This document shows positions 48,360 to 59,659 of a DNA stretch of 64,000 nt, one piece after another. Location: positions 3,994,501 to 4,058,500 of the forward strand of contig PUFA01000034.1 of NCBI GenBank assembly GCA_003508835.1, read 5' to 3'. Each line of letters begins with the position of its first letter. The stretch's first letter is position 1. Source of the stretch: Eonycteris spelaea (lineage: Eukaryota; Chordata; Mammalia; Chiroptera; Pteropodidae). Both the position numbers and the translations under genes were made by a program. A model generated the notes under the pieces. The model made no database searches. It saw only the letters and a list, made by a program, of their open reading frames with translations, and was not told the DNA's origin.

Positions 48360-48976
48360 TACTCAAGGAGAGAAATTAAATAGAAGTAGTAAGTTGTACT
48401 GGTTCATCAAGAAGATTCTTAAATAATGTATGTTTTGTTTTGTTTTTGTTTTGTTTGCTTGCTTGTTTGATGATGAGTAAGCAATGGTGAAGACTACAAT
48501 GACTATTCCTAAAGCTTAGGAACACTTCTTTGATTTGTACTAAGGCACCAGCAGTTTTACCTGCCTGGCTCTTGCTCCATCTATACAAAGATATACACAG
48601 TGAAAAAGGCAAAGAACACCTTACTCTGAAAACAGTTTTGACCTTGAGGATCTCCTGAAAGGGTTTTCAGGACCTCCCAATGGTTCACCTCACTTTGAGC
48701 TTCTGGTCCAGGGGTTCAGATGACTGTTGTCCCACTGGACATCTCCATTAGAAGAACCACTGCAGACCAGCCTTGCTCTGCTGTTCCCTGAGTGAGAGAC
48801 AGCCTGGATGGTAGCTGTATCCTCAGGAGGCCATCATGGTGGCTCTGGCAAGATCTGGAACCTCCTACCTTCAGCTCTAGAGTGTGCAAGGTCCTTCCTG
48901 GGTCTCTGGGAGAGTCCCCATGAAACTTTCCAGCTGGAATTTATTGAGGTCTGAAAGAAATGTCTTTTTTTCCCAG
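48360..48976. other. SP110 intron 9, nothing assigned
   Basis: No exon recognised before the exon at 48,977. It may include eroded upstream parts of the hAT-like remnant. Confidence 0.35.
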
Positions 48977-49057
48977 AGGTCAGTGATGATGCTTCAGAAA
49001 CAAATGAAGGAAAGAGGTACCAGGAGCCACCCAGCACACCACCAAGAATCATGCGAG
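48977..49057 (+). CDS. SP110: SP110 exon 10: NEGKR...PPSTPPR linker
   Basis: This 81-base exon runs phase 1 to phase 1, with acceptor ttttcccag and donor CGAG|gtacag. It encodes VSDDASETNEGKRYQEPP followed by STPPRIMR. It aligns with human IIDGTSEMNEGKRSQKTPST, located after the first HGIQ exon in the human protein too. Intact. Confidence 0.88.
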
Positions 49058-49059
49058 GT

Positions 49060-50020
49060 ACAGGTGAGGGAATTGCAAGTCTCAGTATGCAGGCCTTAGG
49101 AGTTTCTCAACCCTTTTTCCATTATCACTGCCCTCGGAGGCCCACTTAGATGTTTTATCCTAATAAAGACCAACCCCATGGACTGTGTATATTTATTTGT
49201 GTCTTATACATAAGAAGAGTAAGATGCGCCCACCCCAAGAACCAATTTTGGGGGGCAACATCACCACTGCTGAGAATTCATGCTCTAAGCATATTCTTGG
49301 TATGTTATTGACAATGCCCAAGCCATGGATCAAGTTTTTTCCTAGGGTTTCAATCTCCATATTTCTCATGTGACCTTCCTGGGACAATTGGGAAGAAAAC
49401 ATCTCATCATAAACACAGATGTAATAGTGTGACCAAGCATGAGCGGGGATGTCATTGTGGGCATGTGTGGGTAACATGGTGCCTTTTAATTCACTCACCG
49501 TCACTACTGTTGGGGGGAAGAGGCTGAACATGCTTCTGTTTGTGGGTGATTTGGTCACTGTGTCACAAATACAAACTCCCACATGACAAACGTGACTCAC
49601 AAACAACAAATATTTAATTATCATCGCAAAGAACATGTTAAATTCAACCACTTTAAAACAGATGATCATTTTAACAGTTTCCCTACATTGCATGGACTTC
49701 TATGGTAATATTTCAAATTTTCTCGTGGATGAATTTTCACAGCCACCTTTGGAGAAGTTTGAGTAATTTATTCAGTTTTAAAGATGAGAATACGGAGACA
49801 TGTACAAGATGGATGGGTTTTAGAAAAGTCCATGGATAAAGGTTGGCAGGCACAAGACCAGCATCCTGATCTCTAGAACTGTCTTCAAGAGCGTGATTCT
49901 CCATCAGAAAGGAAGGGACAGAAATAATACTGTCAAAGTTTTGTCAACTCAATATTATGTGAAATGAGTGTAGTTAATAAATATTGCTTATTTAAAAATT
50001 ACTATCTTTTGCATTACTTT
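49060..50020. other. SP110 intron 10, nothing assigned
   Basis: Intron containing an open minus-strand frame of 166 codons (49,693-49,193). It has no recognised domain and no splice or promoter context, so I treat it as chance. Confidence 0.4.
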
Positions 50021-50024
50021 CTAG

Positions 50025-50078
50025 ATTCCCTGGATCGTGGAAGTAAAGTGTCTGTAGAAAAACCTTCTGGAGAAAAGC
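50025..50078 (+). CDS. SP110: SP110 small exon 11 (SLDRGSKVSVEKPSGEK)
   Basis: This 54-base segment has acceptor tactttctag and donor AAGC|gtaagt and runs phase 1 to phase 1, so it joins exon 10 and exon 12 in frame. It encodes DSLDRGSKVSVEKPSGEKQ including the junction codons. I do not recall an equivalent exon in the human protein. Evidence is splice sites and phase only. Confidence 0.6.
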
Positions 50079-50099
50079 GTAAGTGTAAATGCTCTGCTG

Positions 50100-50640
50100 T
50101 TTTCTGTTAGGGTGGATTTGATGTTACTCTTATTGGTCGTTATCCCCATCAGGCTACAAGAGACACCCAAGCCAGAAAAAGCCATGTGCTTTTTAAAACA
50201 GTGACCTTTTCCCAACATATAAAATGTTCTGTACTTTGCAGCAGCCATTAGGATTTTCTTGCTCCATGTGACAGCAAACCACCACCCATACACCAAGAGA
50301 AAATAACAGAGCTTATTTCTCTCTCTTAATGGAGGTAGGAGGTCAGGGGCTGGCTTCATAAACTATAAAATCCAAGGCTCATTTCCACACCATATTCAGC
50401 GTGTGACATCCCCTTCATGGGGGTCGAATCAGTCCATTCCAGACAAAGCGAAAGAGACAAGGCCATTTAAGGTATCCTTAAAACTAAACAATGCCTTTAA
50501 AAAAAATTATTAGTGGTCTAAAGTTGATTTTTCAATGAATTTGTTATTTGTGTTTCTTCTCTAAGAATTTTCAAATTATATTCTTTGCCCATTTTTCTAG
50601 TGTACTGTTCATCTTCTGTGTAATTTTTTAAAAATATTAA
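50100..50640. other. SP110 intron 11, nothing assigned
   Basis: AT-rich intron sequence before the L1 copy; no exon recognised. Confidence 0.35.
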
Positions 50641-52440
50641 CCCTCTATATTTTACTATATTATAGTTTTTCCTATTTTTTGTTTTCATATTATGGGGATT
50701 TTATAAATTTTTATATGTTTTTTCAATTATAGTTGATATGCAATATTATATCAGTTTTAGGTGTACAACACACCGATTAGATATATATAAAACTTATGAA
50801 GTGATCACCCCAATAAATTCAGGACTCATCTAACACCGTAGATAGTTATCACAATACTGACTGTATTCTCCATGCTGTACACTACATCCAGACAACAATT
50901 TTGTAACTACTCATTTGAACCTCTTAATCCCCTACTCCATTCAACCATCCCTTCACCCTCCAGTCCAAAAACCATAAAAATCTTCTCTGTATCTACGAGC
51001 TTGTTTCTGTTGTTTCTTTGTTTATCTTATTCTCTAGATTTTATATATGACATTTATCTTTCTCTGACTTACTCCACTCAGCATAATACCCTCTAGGTCC
51101 ATCTATGTCATTGCAGATGGCAAGATTTCATTCTTTTTTATGGCTAAGCAATATACCATTGTATATATGTACCACCTCTTCTGTATCCATTCATCTATCA
51201 ATGGACACCCAGGTGGCCTCCACATCTTAGCCATGTAAATAATGCTGAAATAAATATATGGATTCGCATGTCTCTTCAAAGTAGTGTTCTAGGTTTCTTC
51301 AGGTTAATACTCAGAAGTGGGATAACTAGGTTCTTCTTTGTCTCTTGTTATAGCCTTTGTTTTAAAGTCACTTTGTCTTATATACGTATTGTTACCCCAG
51401 CTCTTTTTTGTTTGTTTCCATTTTCATGAAATCTTTTTCATCCCTTTACTTTTGGTCTGTGTGTGTCTTTCAATCTGAAGTGAGTCTCTTGTAGGCAGCA
51501 GACATAAGGGTTTGTTTTATTATCCATTCCGCTACTCTGTCTTTTGGAGCATTTAAATCCATCTACATTTAAAGTAATCGTTGCTAGATGTGTAGTTATT
51601 GCCATTTTAGTATTCACAATTTTCTCTTTTTTTTCTTCTTTCTTCTTCTTACAGAAGTCCCTCTAACATTTCCTGTAATACTGGCTTGGTGATGATGAAC
51701 TCCTTTAGCTTTTTCTTCTCTGGGAAGCTAGCTCTTTACCTGTCCTTCGATTCTAAATAATAGCTTTGCTGGGTAGAGTAATCTTGGTTGTAGGTCCTAG
51801 CTTTTCTTCACTTTGAATGTTTCCTTCCAATCCATTCTGGCCTGCAAAGTTTCTGCTTAGAAATCAGTCAACAGTCTTATGGAGCTCTGTTGTATGTAAC
51901 CGCTTTTCTCTTGGTGCTTTTAAGTTTCTCTTTTTGTCTTTAACCTTTGGCATTTTAATTATGATGTGTCTGGGTGGGGGCGTCTTTGGGTTCATCTTGT
52001 TTGGGACTCTCTGTGCTTCCTGGGCAGGTATATCTATTTCCTTTGCCAGGTTAGGAAACTTTTTAGTATTATTTCTTGAAATAAGTTTTCCATTCTTTGC
52101 TCCCTCTTTCCCCTTCTGGTATCCCTATGATGCGAATGTTGGTATGCTTGATGTCCCAGAGACCCCTTAAACTGTCCTCAGTTTTTTAAAATTCTTTTTT
52201 CTTGTTTCTGTTCTGATTGGGTGTTTTCTGCTACCTTATCTTCCTAATCGCTGATTCAATCCTCTACTTCATCTAATCTACTGCTGATTACCTCCAATGT
52301 ATTCTTCATTTCTGTCTGGTTCTTTTTTATGTTTTCTATCTCCACTTTTATGTTTTTTATCTCTTTTTTAAATTTCTCACCAAGTTCATCTACTCTTCTG
52401 TGAGGATATATTTTGGAGTATGAACATTTTTAATTTTTTT
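50640..52440 (-). mobile_element. Internally deleted, non-autonomous LINE-1 (second copy)
   Basis: Read on the minus strand from about 52,440, this copy has ORF1-like sequence and then the ORF2 start (about 51,640-51,345). It jumps at about 51,333 from acaagagacaaagaa to acctag...cacttctgagta, the same junction as in the plus-strand copy at 16,524. The ORF2 end and 3' UTR reach about 50,700. The 5' UTR is missing. No frame is open. It sits in an SP110 intron, antisense. Confidence 0.8.
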
Positions 52441-52815
52441 AAACAGTCAAATCTATTTTTTACCTTTATGATTTCTGGTCTTGAATTTTGGCTAAGAAAT
52501 CTTTTATAGCTATGGTTTATGATAATCTCTCAATATATTTTCTCTAAGTCTTGACAAATCGACAAATCTGGTTATAAATTTGAAAAAAAATGGCTTAAGT
52601 TACATGTTAATAATTTAGTTTGTCTCCATTACTTCTTTATTTAAACTTTCTCATTTCCAAGTAAAATAGAGTACTTTTTTTTTTAATAGACCTCATTGTT
52701 TTCTGCTTTCTTTAAGTGTTGGAAAGACAGAATATAAATTGATTTATAAAGTATTGACATCTCAGGCTTATAGACTAATATTTATAGCCATAAGAGATTT
52801 TTTTTTCTGTTTCAG

Positions 52816-52881
52816 AAAAAAAGAGAAAAAAAATTAGCCAGTCAAGTTCAAAAAGAAGACAGAAGAAAAGCCTCCCGGAAG
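52816..52881 (+). CDS. SP110: SP110 exon 12: second basic exon
   Basis: This 66-base exon runs phase 1 to phase 1, with acceptor tctgtttcag and donor GAAG|gtaagc. It encodes QKKRKKKISQSSSKRRQKKS followed by LPE, resembling human EKKKEKDICSSSKRRFQKN. Like exon 8 it is a lysine/arginine cluster with SSSKRR. Intact. Confidence 0.88.
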
Positions 52882-53134
52882 GTAAGCAAGAAGTTATCAC
52901 TCCCTCCCTGGCAGCAGGGTCTTCACCTGGATGACCAGCATGGCCTCTTCTTCTGCCACATGGCCAATTGAGTATCGAACGGGGCCTGGCCAGTCCCATC
53001 CCTATCCCCTAGACTGTCCCGTCAAAGGACTCCTCTTCACAAAAGAAGGAGAGTCCAGAAAACCTGTTGATTCTGGTGAGCAAAATAGACATGGTACTTA
53101 CATTCTCACTGATACACATGTAATTAATACACAA

Positions 53135-53640
53135 AAAATGAAAAGTCGTGGGGAAATAGAACAGAAAGGTGTATCATGGCTCTGGGGAGAGAAAAAAAAA
53201 ACATACACACAAGAAAGGAGAGAAGTAATTATAGAGAAACAGTAAGATAAAAGTTAGGGACAGGGATGCAGGATTTCCTGATAGAATGGAGGCAGGGAGC
53301 ATCAAAACAGAAGTCACTAGTAGGAGAAGGAGGAGCTTCATTGGGAAGTCTAATGAAAACTATTCACAAATCACTATTTGTCCCAGGAACCACCTCACCT
53401 GAGCACAGAATCCAAGAGAAACTCCAAGTGGCAGATCAGGCAACTCAAAGGAAGGACAACTCAACCACAAGCTCAAAGATGATGACAAGGGCCCAAAAGG
53501 CAAAGATCGAACACGCCCAAACATCTGGGCTTGAGGGTAAGACCGGTGAGAGAAACTGCCACTTGAAGGTCTGATGTGGGAGCATCTCTCGTGCAGCAGC
53601 CACAGAGCTAGGTGGATGGATGTGTGAAGTTAATGGCAGA
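53135..53640 (+). repeat. Intragenic duplication, copy B (contains SP110 exon 13)
   Basis: Partner of 46,660-47,110; exon and both intronic flanks match. The exons diverge by scattered substitutions, so the duplication is old rather than recent. Confidence 0.75.
53387..53536 (+). CDS. SP110: SP110 exon 13: HGIQEKLQ-type repeat exon B
   Basis: This 150-base exon runs phase 1 to phase 1, with acceptor tttgtcccag and donor GAGG|gtaaga. It encodes GTTSPEHRIQEKLQVADQAT, QRKDNSTTSSKMMTRAQKAK and IEHAQTSGLEG. Compared with human it matches the VVDKVTQRKDDSTWNSEVMM copy. Intact and in frame with exon 12 and exon 14. Confidence 0.92.
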
Positions 53641-54420
53641 AGGAGAGAGAAGTGCAGACAAGAGGGACGTGAGGGCAGAGCAAGGAGAACGGCTGGTCAG
53701 AGAATGGACGCTGGAAGAAGTTAGTATCGTCAGGGTGCAGTTCACCTCTGCTGGGCCATGTGGATTCACACGACCACTTCCTGGTGTCGACTGATCACGT
53801 TTCTGCCAGTAGAGTCGCCGCTGCTCCACTGAGTCTGAGGGCTTCTCTCTGACTCAAGCTGCGAGTGTCACGAAGCCCCAAAGTGGACACTTTCTTAGCA
53901 GTATTTCTTAATGGCTAATTTCTAGAAGTGAAGTGAATCGGTCACTGAGGCTGCATATTTAAAATTAGCACATACCGATGATCAAATTTTTTCCAATTTA
54001 GACTCCCATTAACATCTCCATCAACACTAGAAATAATTAGGCTTTTCTGTTTTTTGGTAAACTAAAAGCAGAGAATGGTATCCCATCAGTGTTTCCTTTT
54101 GAATTTCTTTGCACTGTGCATGTGGCTAAACATGCTGTGATGGTTCATGTTACTGCTCACCAATATTTCAGAAGGTTATATACTCCAGCCCTATGGACTC
54201 AGGAATAGCTATGTGACTTGACGTGGCCAAAGAAATGTGGGCAGAAGTGAAAGGGTCACTTCCAAACCAAAGCTTTAGGAGCCCTTGTGTTGTCTTTCTC
54301 TCTGCCATGGGACCTGTGATGCTCTAAGCAGAGGCTACTCTGTCCTTAGGATTCATGAGAGTCAAGGACATGGAACCTCATCTAACCTGTGATCAATACG
54401 TAGCATGAAGAAGAAGTAAA
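53640..54420. other. SP110 intron 13, nothing assigned
   Basis: No exon recognised between here and the repeats at 54,424. Confidence 0.35.
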
Positions 54421-54423
54421 CCT

Positions 54424-54655
54424 GTGTTGTTCTGAACCGGTGCTTGGCAAATGTTCTATAAAGGACTAGATAATAAATAGTTTAGATGTTGCTGGCCATA
54501 CAGTCTCTATTGCAACTATGCAATGCTGTCCTTGTAGCACGAAAGCTGCCAGAGACAACCATGTAAAGAAATGAACCTGGCTCTGTTCCAATAAAACTTT
54601 ATTTATTGGGCCGACTGGGCCCTCAGGCCATAGTTTGCTGACACCTATAACAAAC
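54424..54655. mobile_element. hAT-type DNA transposon fossil
   Basis: The stretch tgttctataaaggactagat ... ttgctggccatacagtctc ... ccaataaaactttatttatt and gccatagtttgctgacacct is a familiar non-autonomous DNA element of mammals with palindromic ends (ggcaaatgtt/tttgctgac). I cannot name the subfamily with certainty. Confidence 0.5.
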
Positions 54656-54882
54656 CACTGAGATCTGGGAGGACCATAATTACTGCAGCATCATCTATTC
54701 TATTTTTACTAAGATACTTGTTTTTGAATAAATGTTTCATTAGAATTTTTTTCTTTTGAGAATTGCCTGTTCCTCTTTGTCTATTTTTATATGAGACTAT
54801 TCTTTTTGTTTGTTTATTTGTTTAATCAGTTAGGGAAATTATCCCTTTGTTATCTCATTTTCATTTTTCTTAGTTTGTTCTT

Positions 54883-55154
54883 TTCTTTCTTTCTTTTTCT
54901 TTTTTTTAATTAAGTTTATTGGGTAACATTGGTTAATACCATTATATAATTTTCAGGTGTACATTATCATTTGACATCTGTATATTCTATTGTGTGTTTA
55001 CCACCCAAGAAGTAAGCATTTTTCTTTTTAAAGCCTACAGCAGCTGGTCTTCCTAGGTGGTCTCTCATCCAAGTACTAACCGGGCCTGACCCTGCTTAGC
55101 TTCTGAGATCAGATGCGATCGGGCACGTTCAGGGTGGCATGGCCATAGATTTAT
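54883..55154 (-). mobile_element. 5S-rRNA-headed SINE with an L1-like tail
   Basis: Minus-strand 55,150-55,030 follows the full length of 5S rRNA (counterparts of gatcagatgcgatcgggca, ccatccaagtactaacc). This includes the internal promoter region. It is fused to a 3' part ending in aaccaatgttacccaataaa, the same L1 3' end as at 33,150. An A/AAAG-rich tail follows. A 9-base target repeat tttgttctt lies at 54,874-54,882 and 55,155-55,163. So it is a retroposed chimera, not a functional rRNA gene. 5S-derived SINEs are described in fruit bats, which is a hint about the host. Confidence 0.8.
55030..55150 (-). pseudogene. 5S rRNA-derived head of the SINE
   Basis: About 121 bases are similar along their length to 5S rRNA, with more than ten substitutions (for example tggccatagat for the RNA 5' end). 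Not expected to be a functional ribosomal RNA gene. Confidence 0.85.
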
Positions 55155-55248
55155 TTTGTTCTTGTAACTGACTTGAGAAATTTTTGGTTATGGAGATTTT
55201 TTGTTCATTTGAGTCGAACAAGTAAGTTTATCCTTTCTAATATAATTT

Positions 55249-55376
55249 GTGCCAGAGTTTCACAATCTTGGCACTATTGGGATTTGGGGCTGGATAATTC
55301 TTCGTTGTGGAGGCTATAATGTGCATTGTGGGATTCTTATCAATATTCTTGGCCTCTTCCAATCAAACCAAAAAAA
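55249..55376. mobile_element. MER5A-like hAT-Charlie fragment
   Basis: The order tttcacaatcttggcactat, gggctggataattcttcgtt, gtgcattgtgggattcttat, cttggcctct matches the MER5A consensus as remembered. It is followed by a short A run. Confidence 0.7.
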
Positions 55377-55379
55377 AAA

Positions 55380-56580
55380 AAAGATCTTGCAGCATAGACA
55401 AATACCCCCGGCAGCGTTCCTGTTTCTGAGTGGGACGAAACTATTCTCCTCTTGTGTTAGTCGAGGGTGCAGGTCTGGTCTGTTCAGGTCAGGCCCTGGG
55501 CTTGGCCCTCTGAACTCGCATGTTTCTTGGGGTCACTGTCCCCCCTCCCCACGCCCTCCCCCGCATCTTCCTCTCCCTGCATTCACTTGTAACTTACTCC
55601 CTCAGCATGCCCTCTCGTCACTCTCCCCTCCTTCTTCAGACATCAGCCACATGGGCCTTTTTTCCCCCCTTTAACTCATTATTAAAATATAAAAGGTGTT
55701 ACTCAAGGTGCCATCTGCAAGCCTGTTTGCTGCAGGTCTGCAAAACTACGGGGCTTGGAAATTCGCTGTGACCCTGAACACACTTTTCATAGCGAGACGT
55801 CCTCAGTGGAGACAGCAGGGCATTGCTCTCTGTCCTCATCACAGGCCACGTGTTGAGTAGCACTGGAGCATCATGCTCACAGACAAATGCACATTCCATA
55901 AGTTATGCAGCAAGAAGAACTGACACAAAGGGAAAGCCACATGTACCTTGCGCCCAGGTCAAGAAACAGACCATAACGCACACCCGTAATCCGGTCCTTA
56001 CCCACACCCCTAGGGTCACCACCAGCCTGATCTCTCAAAGTGTGGGTCACTCTGACACCTAATGCTTCACCCTCCTTCCTGCTCAGGGCCTCCTCAGTGT
56101 GCCCCCCACTCACACACGCTCACTCCCTCCCTAAAGCCACCCCCTCATCCTCATCCCTCCCTTTGCTACACATCTTCCGGCCTCACCTTGAACACAGCAT
56201 TCTCTGCCCCACAGGGGGTCTAAGTCTCCCTGACCCGCCTTCAAGGAGCCCTATATTGTTGTTCCCTGTGGCACTCACCACAACTTTACCTGTCTGTGAA
56301 CATCCGTTCACTGTGTGAAAGGCAGAAGTGGGTCAGTTTTGCTCGGTGCCCCATCTCTGTGCCTCACACACTCTGTGCTTCAACAACTGTCAAGTGACCT
56401 TATTCATCCTTCTTCATCAGGGATGAATACCAATATCAGGGCCTTCGTTTACCCATAATGCACTTGTGTGGACTAGAAAAAGCGCCCCTTCTTCATGCTG
56501 GGCCAGTCAACACGGCGAAGGCATCAAACTGCAGCCCAAGGCGACCAGAGAGAGAAAGTGCTGTCTTTTTAATAAATGTA
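55380..56580. other. SP110 intron 13, nothing assigned
   Basis: C-rich pyrimidine sequence around 55,540-56,320. Open frames on both strands look compositional. No exon was recognised. Confidence 0.35.
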
Positions 56581-56584
56581 AACA

Positions 56585-56716
56585 AATGCGAAGGAAGGTA
56601 GGAAGGAAGGAAGGAAGGACGGACGGATGGATGGAAGGAAGGAAAGGAAAGGAAAGGAAGAAAGGGAGAAAGAAAGAGAGAAAGGGAGAAAGCGAGAAAG
56701 GAAGAAAGAAAAGAAA
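56585..56716. repeat. (GGAA/GAAA)n compound microsatellite
   Basis: Purine-only tract of GGAA, GGAC, GATG and GAAA units; the lysine/glutamate-rich frames across it are artefacts. Confidence 0.93.
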
Positions 56717-56899
56717 GTGCCCCTTCTTCAGTACACTTTCCTGGCTGATTCTCGAAACCAGGGCCTTTGCTGCCCTCTGCTGGAAGATGGTTGTAGGACG
56801 TGTGCAAACGGATTCTGCCTCTGATGCAAATTGCAGCCCCTCGAAGGTGCAGTCTTTGCTCAGTGCACAGCGCACCCCGTCGTGGGTAGAGGCTCTGAT

Positions 56900-58374
<1,475 letters not shown>

Positions 58375-58687
58375 TGAAGGCATCACTAGAAGGGAGAAAA
58401 GTACCCACGTGTGTAATAAAGTGTTGGGCAAATGGACTCGGCAAGTTAGGCTGCAGAAAAGGAAGTGCTTGTTGAGAAAGAATATTCAAACGAGTCAGAC
58501 GCCTGGCAGCCAGGCCCCTCCATTACCCATGCAGAAGTCCTCCAGGGACCCCTGCCGGTGCTCCCACCTCCCAGGGGGCCGCTCGAGACCTGGAAAGGTG
58601 CAACGTCATGATCAGGAGGTTGGACACTTAGGGTGAAGTCAGAGGATTGGAAGAGGGTCCTGGAACAGGTCTGCGTCTGTCTTCCAG

Positions 58688-58830
58688 GAACCTCAGTGAA
58701 GTGCATTAAAAGTGAAGAGGGAGTTTGGTTGACTCCAAGAGAATTCGAAATCAAAGGGAAAAAGGCCTACTTGAGGAACTGGAAGCAGAGCGTGTATTGT
58801 GGAGGGAGGACCCTGGCACAGCTGATAAAG
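58688..58830 (+). CDS. SP110: SP110 exon 15: SAND domain core
   Basis: This 143-base exon runs phase 1 to phase 0, with acceptor gtcttccag and donor AAAG|gtatgg. It encodes GTSVKCIKSEEGVWLTPREF, EIKGKKAYLRNWKQSVYCGG and RTLAQLIK, the same 48 codons as human. The DNA-contact core KDWK of DEAF1/AIRE-type SAND domains is RNWK here and KNWK in human SP110, so this family member has a changed core. Intact. Confidence 0.96.
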
Positions 58831-58965
58831 GTATGGCGATGGCAAGGGGCGGGTCGGTGGCTGGTCTGATCTCTTGAGGAATGAGTGGACCGTCGCTCAC
58901 AGAAGTGTGAAGAAATTCCCGTCAGGATTCCACAACATGACTGAGGAAGAGCTACACGTTCGTGG

Positions 58966-58983
58966 GAAAAAAAAAAAAAAAAA
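58966..58983. repeat. Poly(A) run
   Basis: About 18 A residues in the intron after the SAND exon; no element attached that I can name. Confidence 0.8.
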
Positions 58984-59596
58984 GGATGCGGGTTGATAAG
59001 GTGAACAACACAGGTGGGTGCTGATGGTGGAGAGTTTCAAGTGCAAGCGAAGGGTCTTGCGCTCAGGAGAGATTGAAGAAGCTTCGGCTGGTGGTATGGG
59101 GTCGGGTGGACTGGAAAGAAAGTAGGTGAAGACGTAGACCCCTGTGATATCTTCCCTGTCCTCCCTCAGACCCTATTCCACGTGGGCCCCTCGGTGACGT
59201 GTTTCCACACCACCCTGTCACTGGCCAGTGCTCCTCGGTGTGTCCCTGTGCGCAAGAGTATTAGTGATCTCAGAACCTAACACAAAGCCCTTTCGCTGGG
59301 ACAAAATCATAAGGATTCTGTCTAGAGAAAGAAATGAAAAATAAAAGGAGTGGATGGGAATGGGCCTGAGGAAGAAGTTCTGACGGGTGGTGGGTTTGAA
59401 TAACAGGGGAAAAACTGATTTTATCGAGTTCAGAAGAATCGTTGGAGGAGGCAGCTCATTTTTCTTTTGGACACGCTGGGTTTGAGATCCAGTACCACAT
59501 CCAGGAACAAATATTCACTAAGAAGTAGGAATTTTGATATTTACAAATGAACAGCCTCCAGAATAATCTAATTCTTCGACCTCTTCTCTCTTTCAG

Positions 59597-59655
59597 GAAG
59601 GACTTTGTTCTGTCCTCCAAGAATCAGTCTCAAGAGAGAGGTAAATAGCAGGTGA
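59597..59655 (+). CDS. SP110: SP110b-type alternative terminal exon (frame shifted by one base)
   Basis: After acceptor tctctttcag this segment can be read as FCPPRISLKREVNSR followed by TGA at 59,653-59,655. It matches the C-terminal tail of the human short isoform SP110b (LLLCPPRINLKRELNSK). In the phase given by the SAND exon the frame is EGLCSVLQESVSRER and TAA at 59,642-59,644. A T run at 59,604-59,606 is one base shorter than the human-like frame needs. Use of this exon would skip the PHD and bromodomain. Translation would end about 15 residues after SAND either way. Confidence 0.7.
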
Positions 59656-59659
59656 ATTT

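Noticed and set aside
49193..49693. 166-codon minus-strand open frame
   Set aside because: No family motif, splice or promoter context; low-complexity hydrophobic stretches only.
55030..55150. Functional 5S rRNA gene
   Set aside because: Too many substitutions, fused to an L1-type tail and flanked by target repeats, so it is a SINE.
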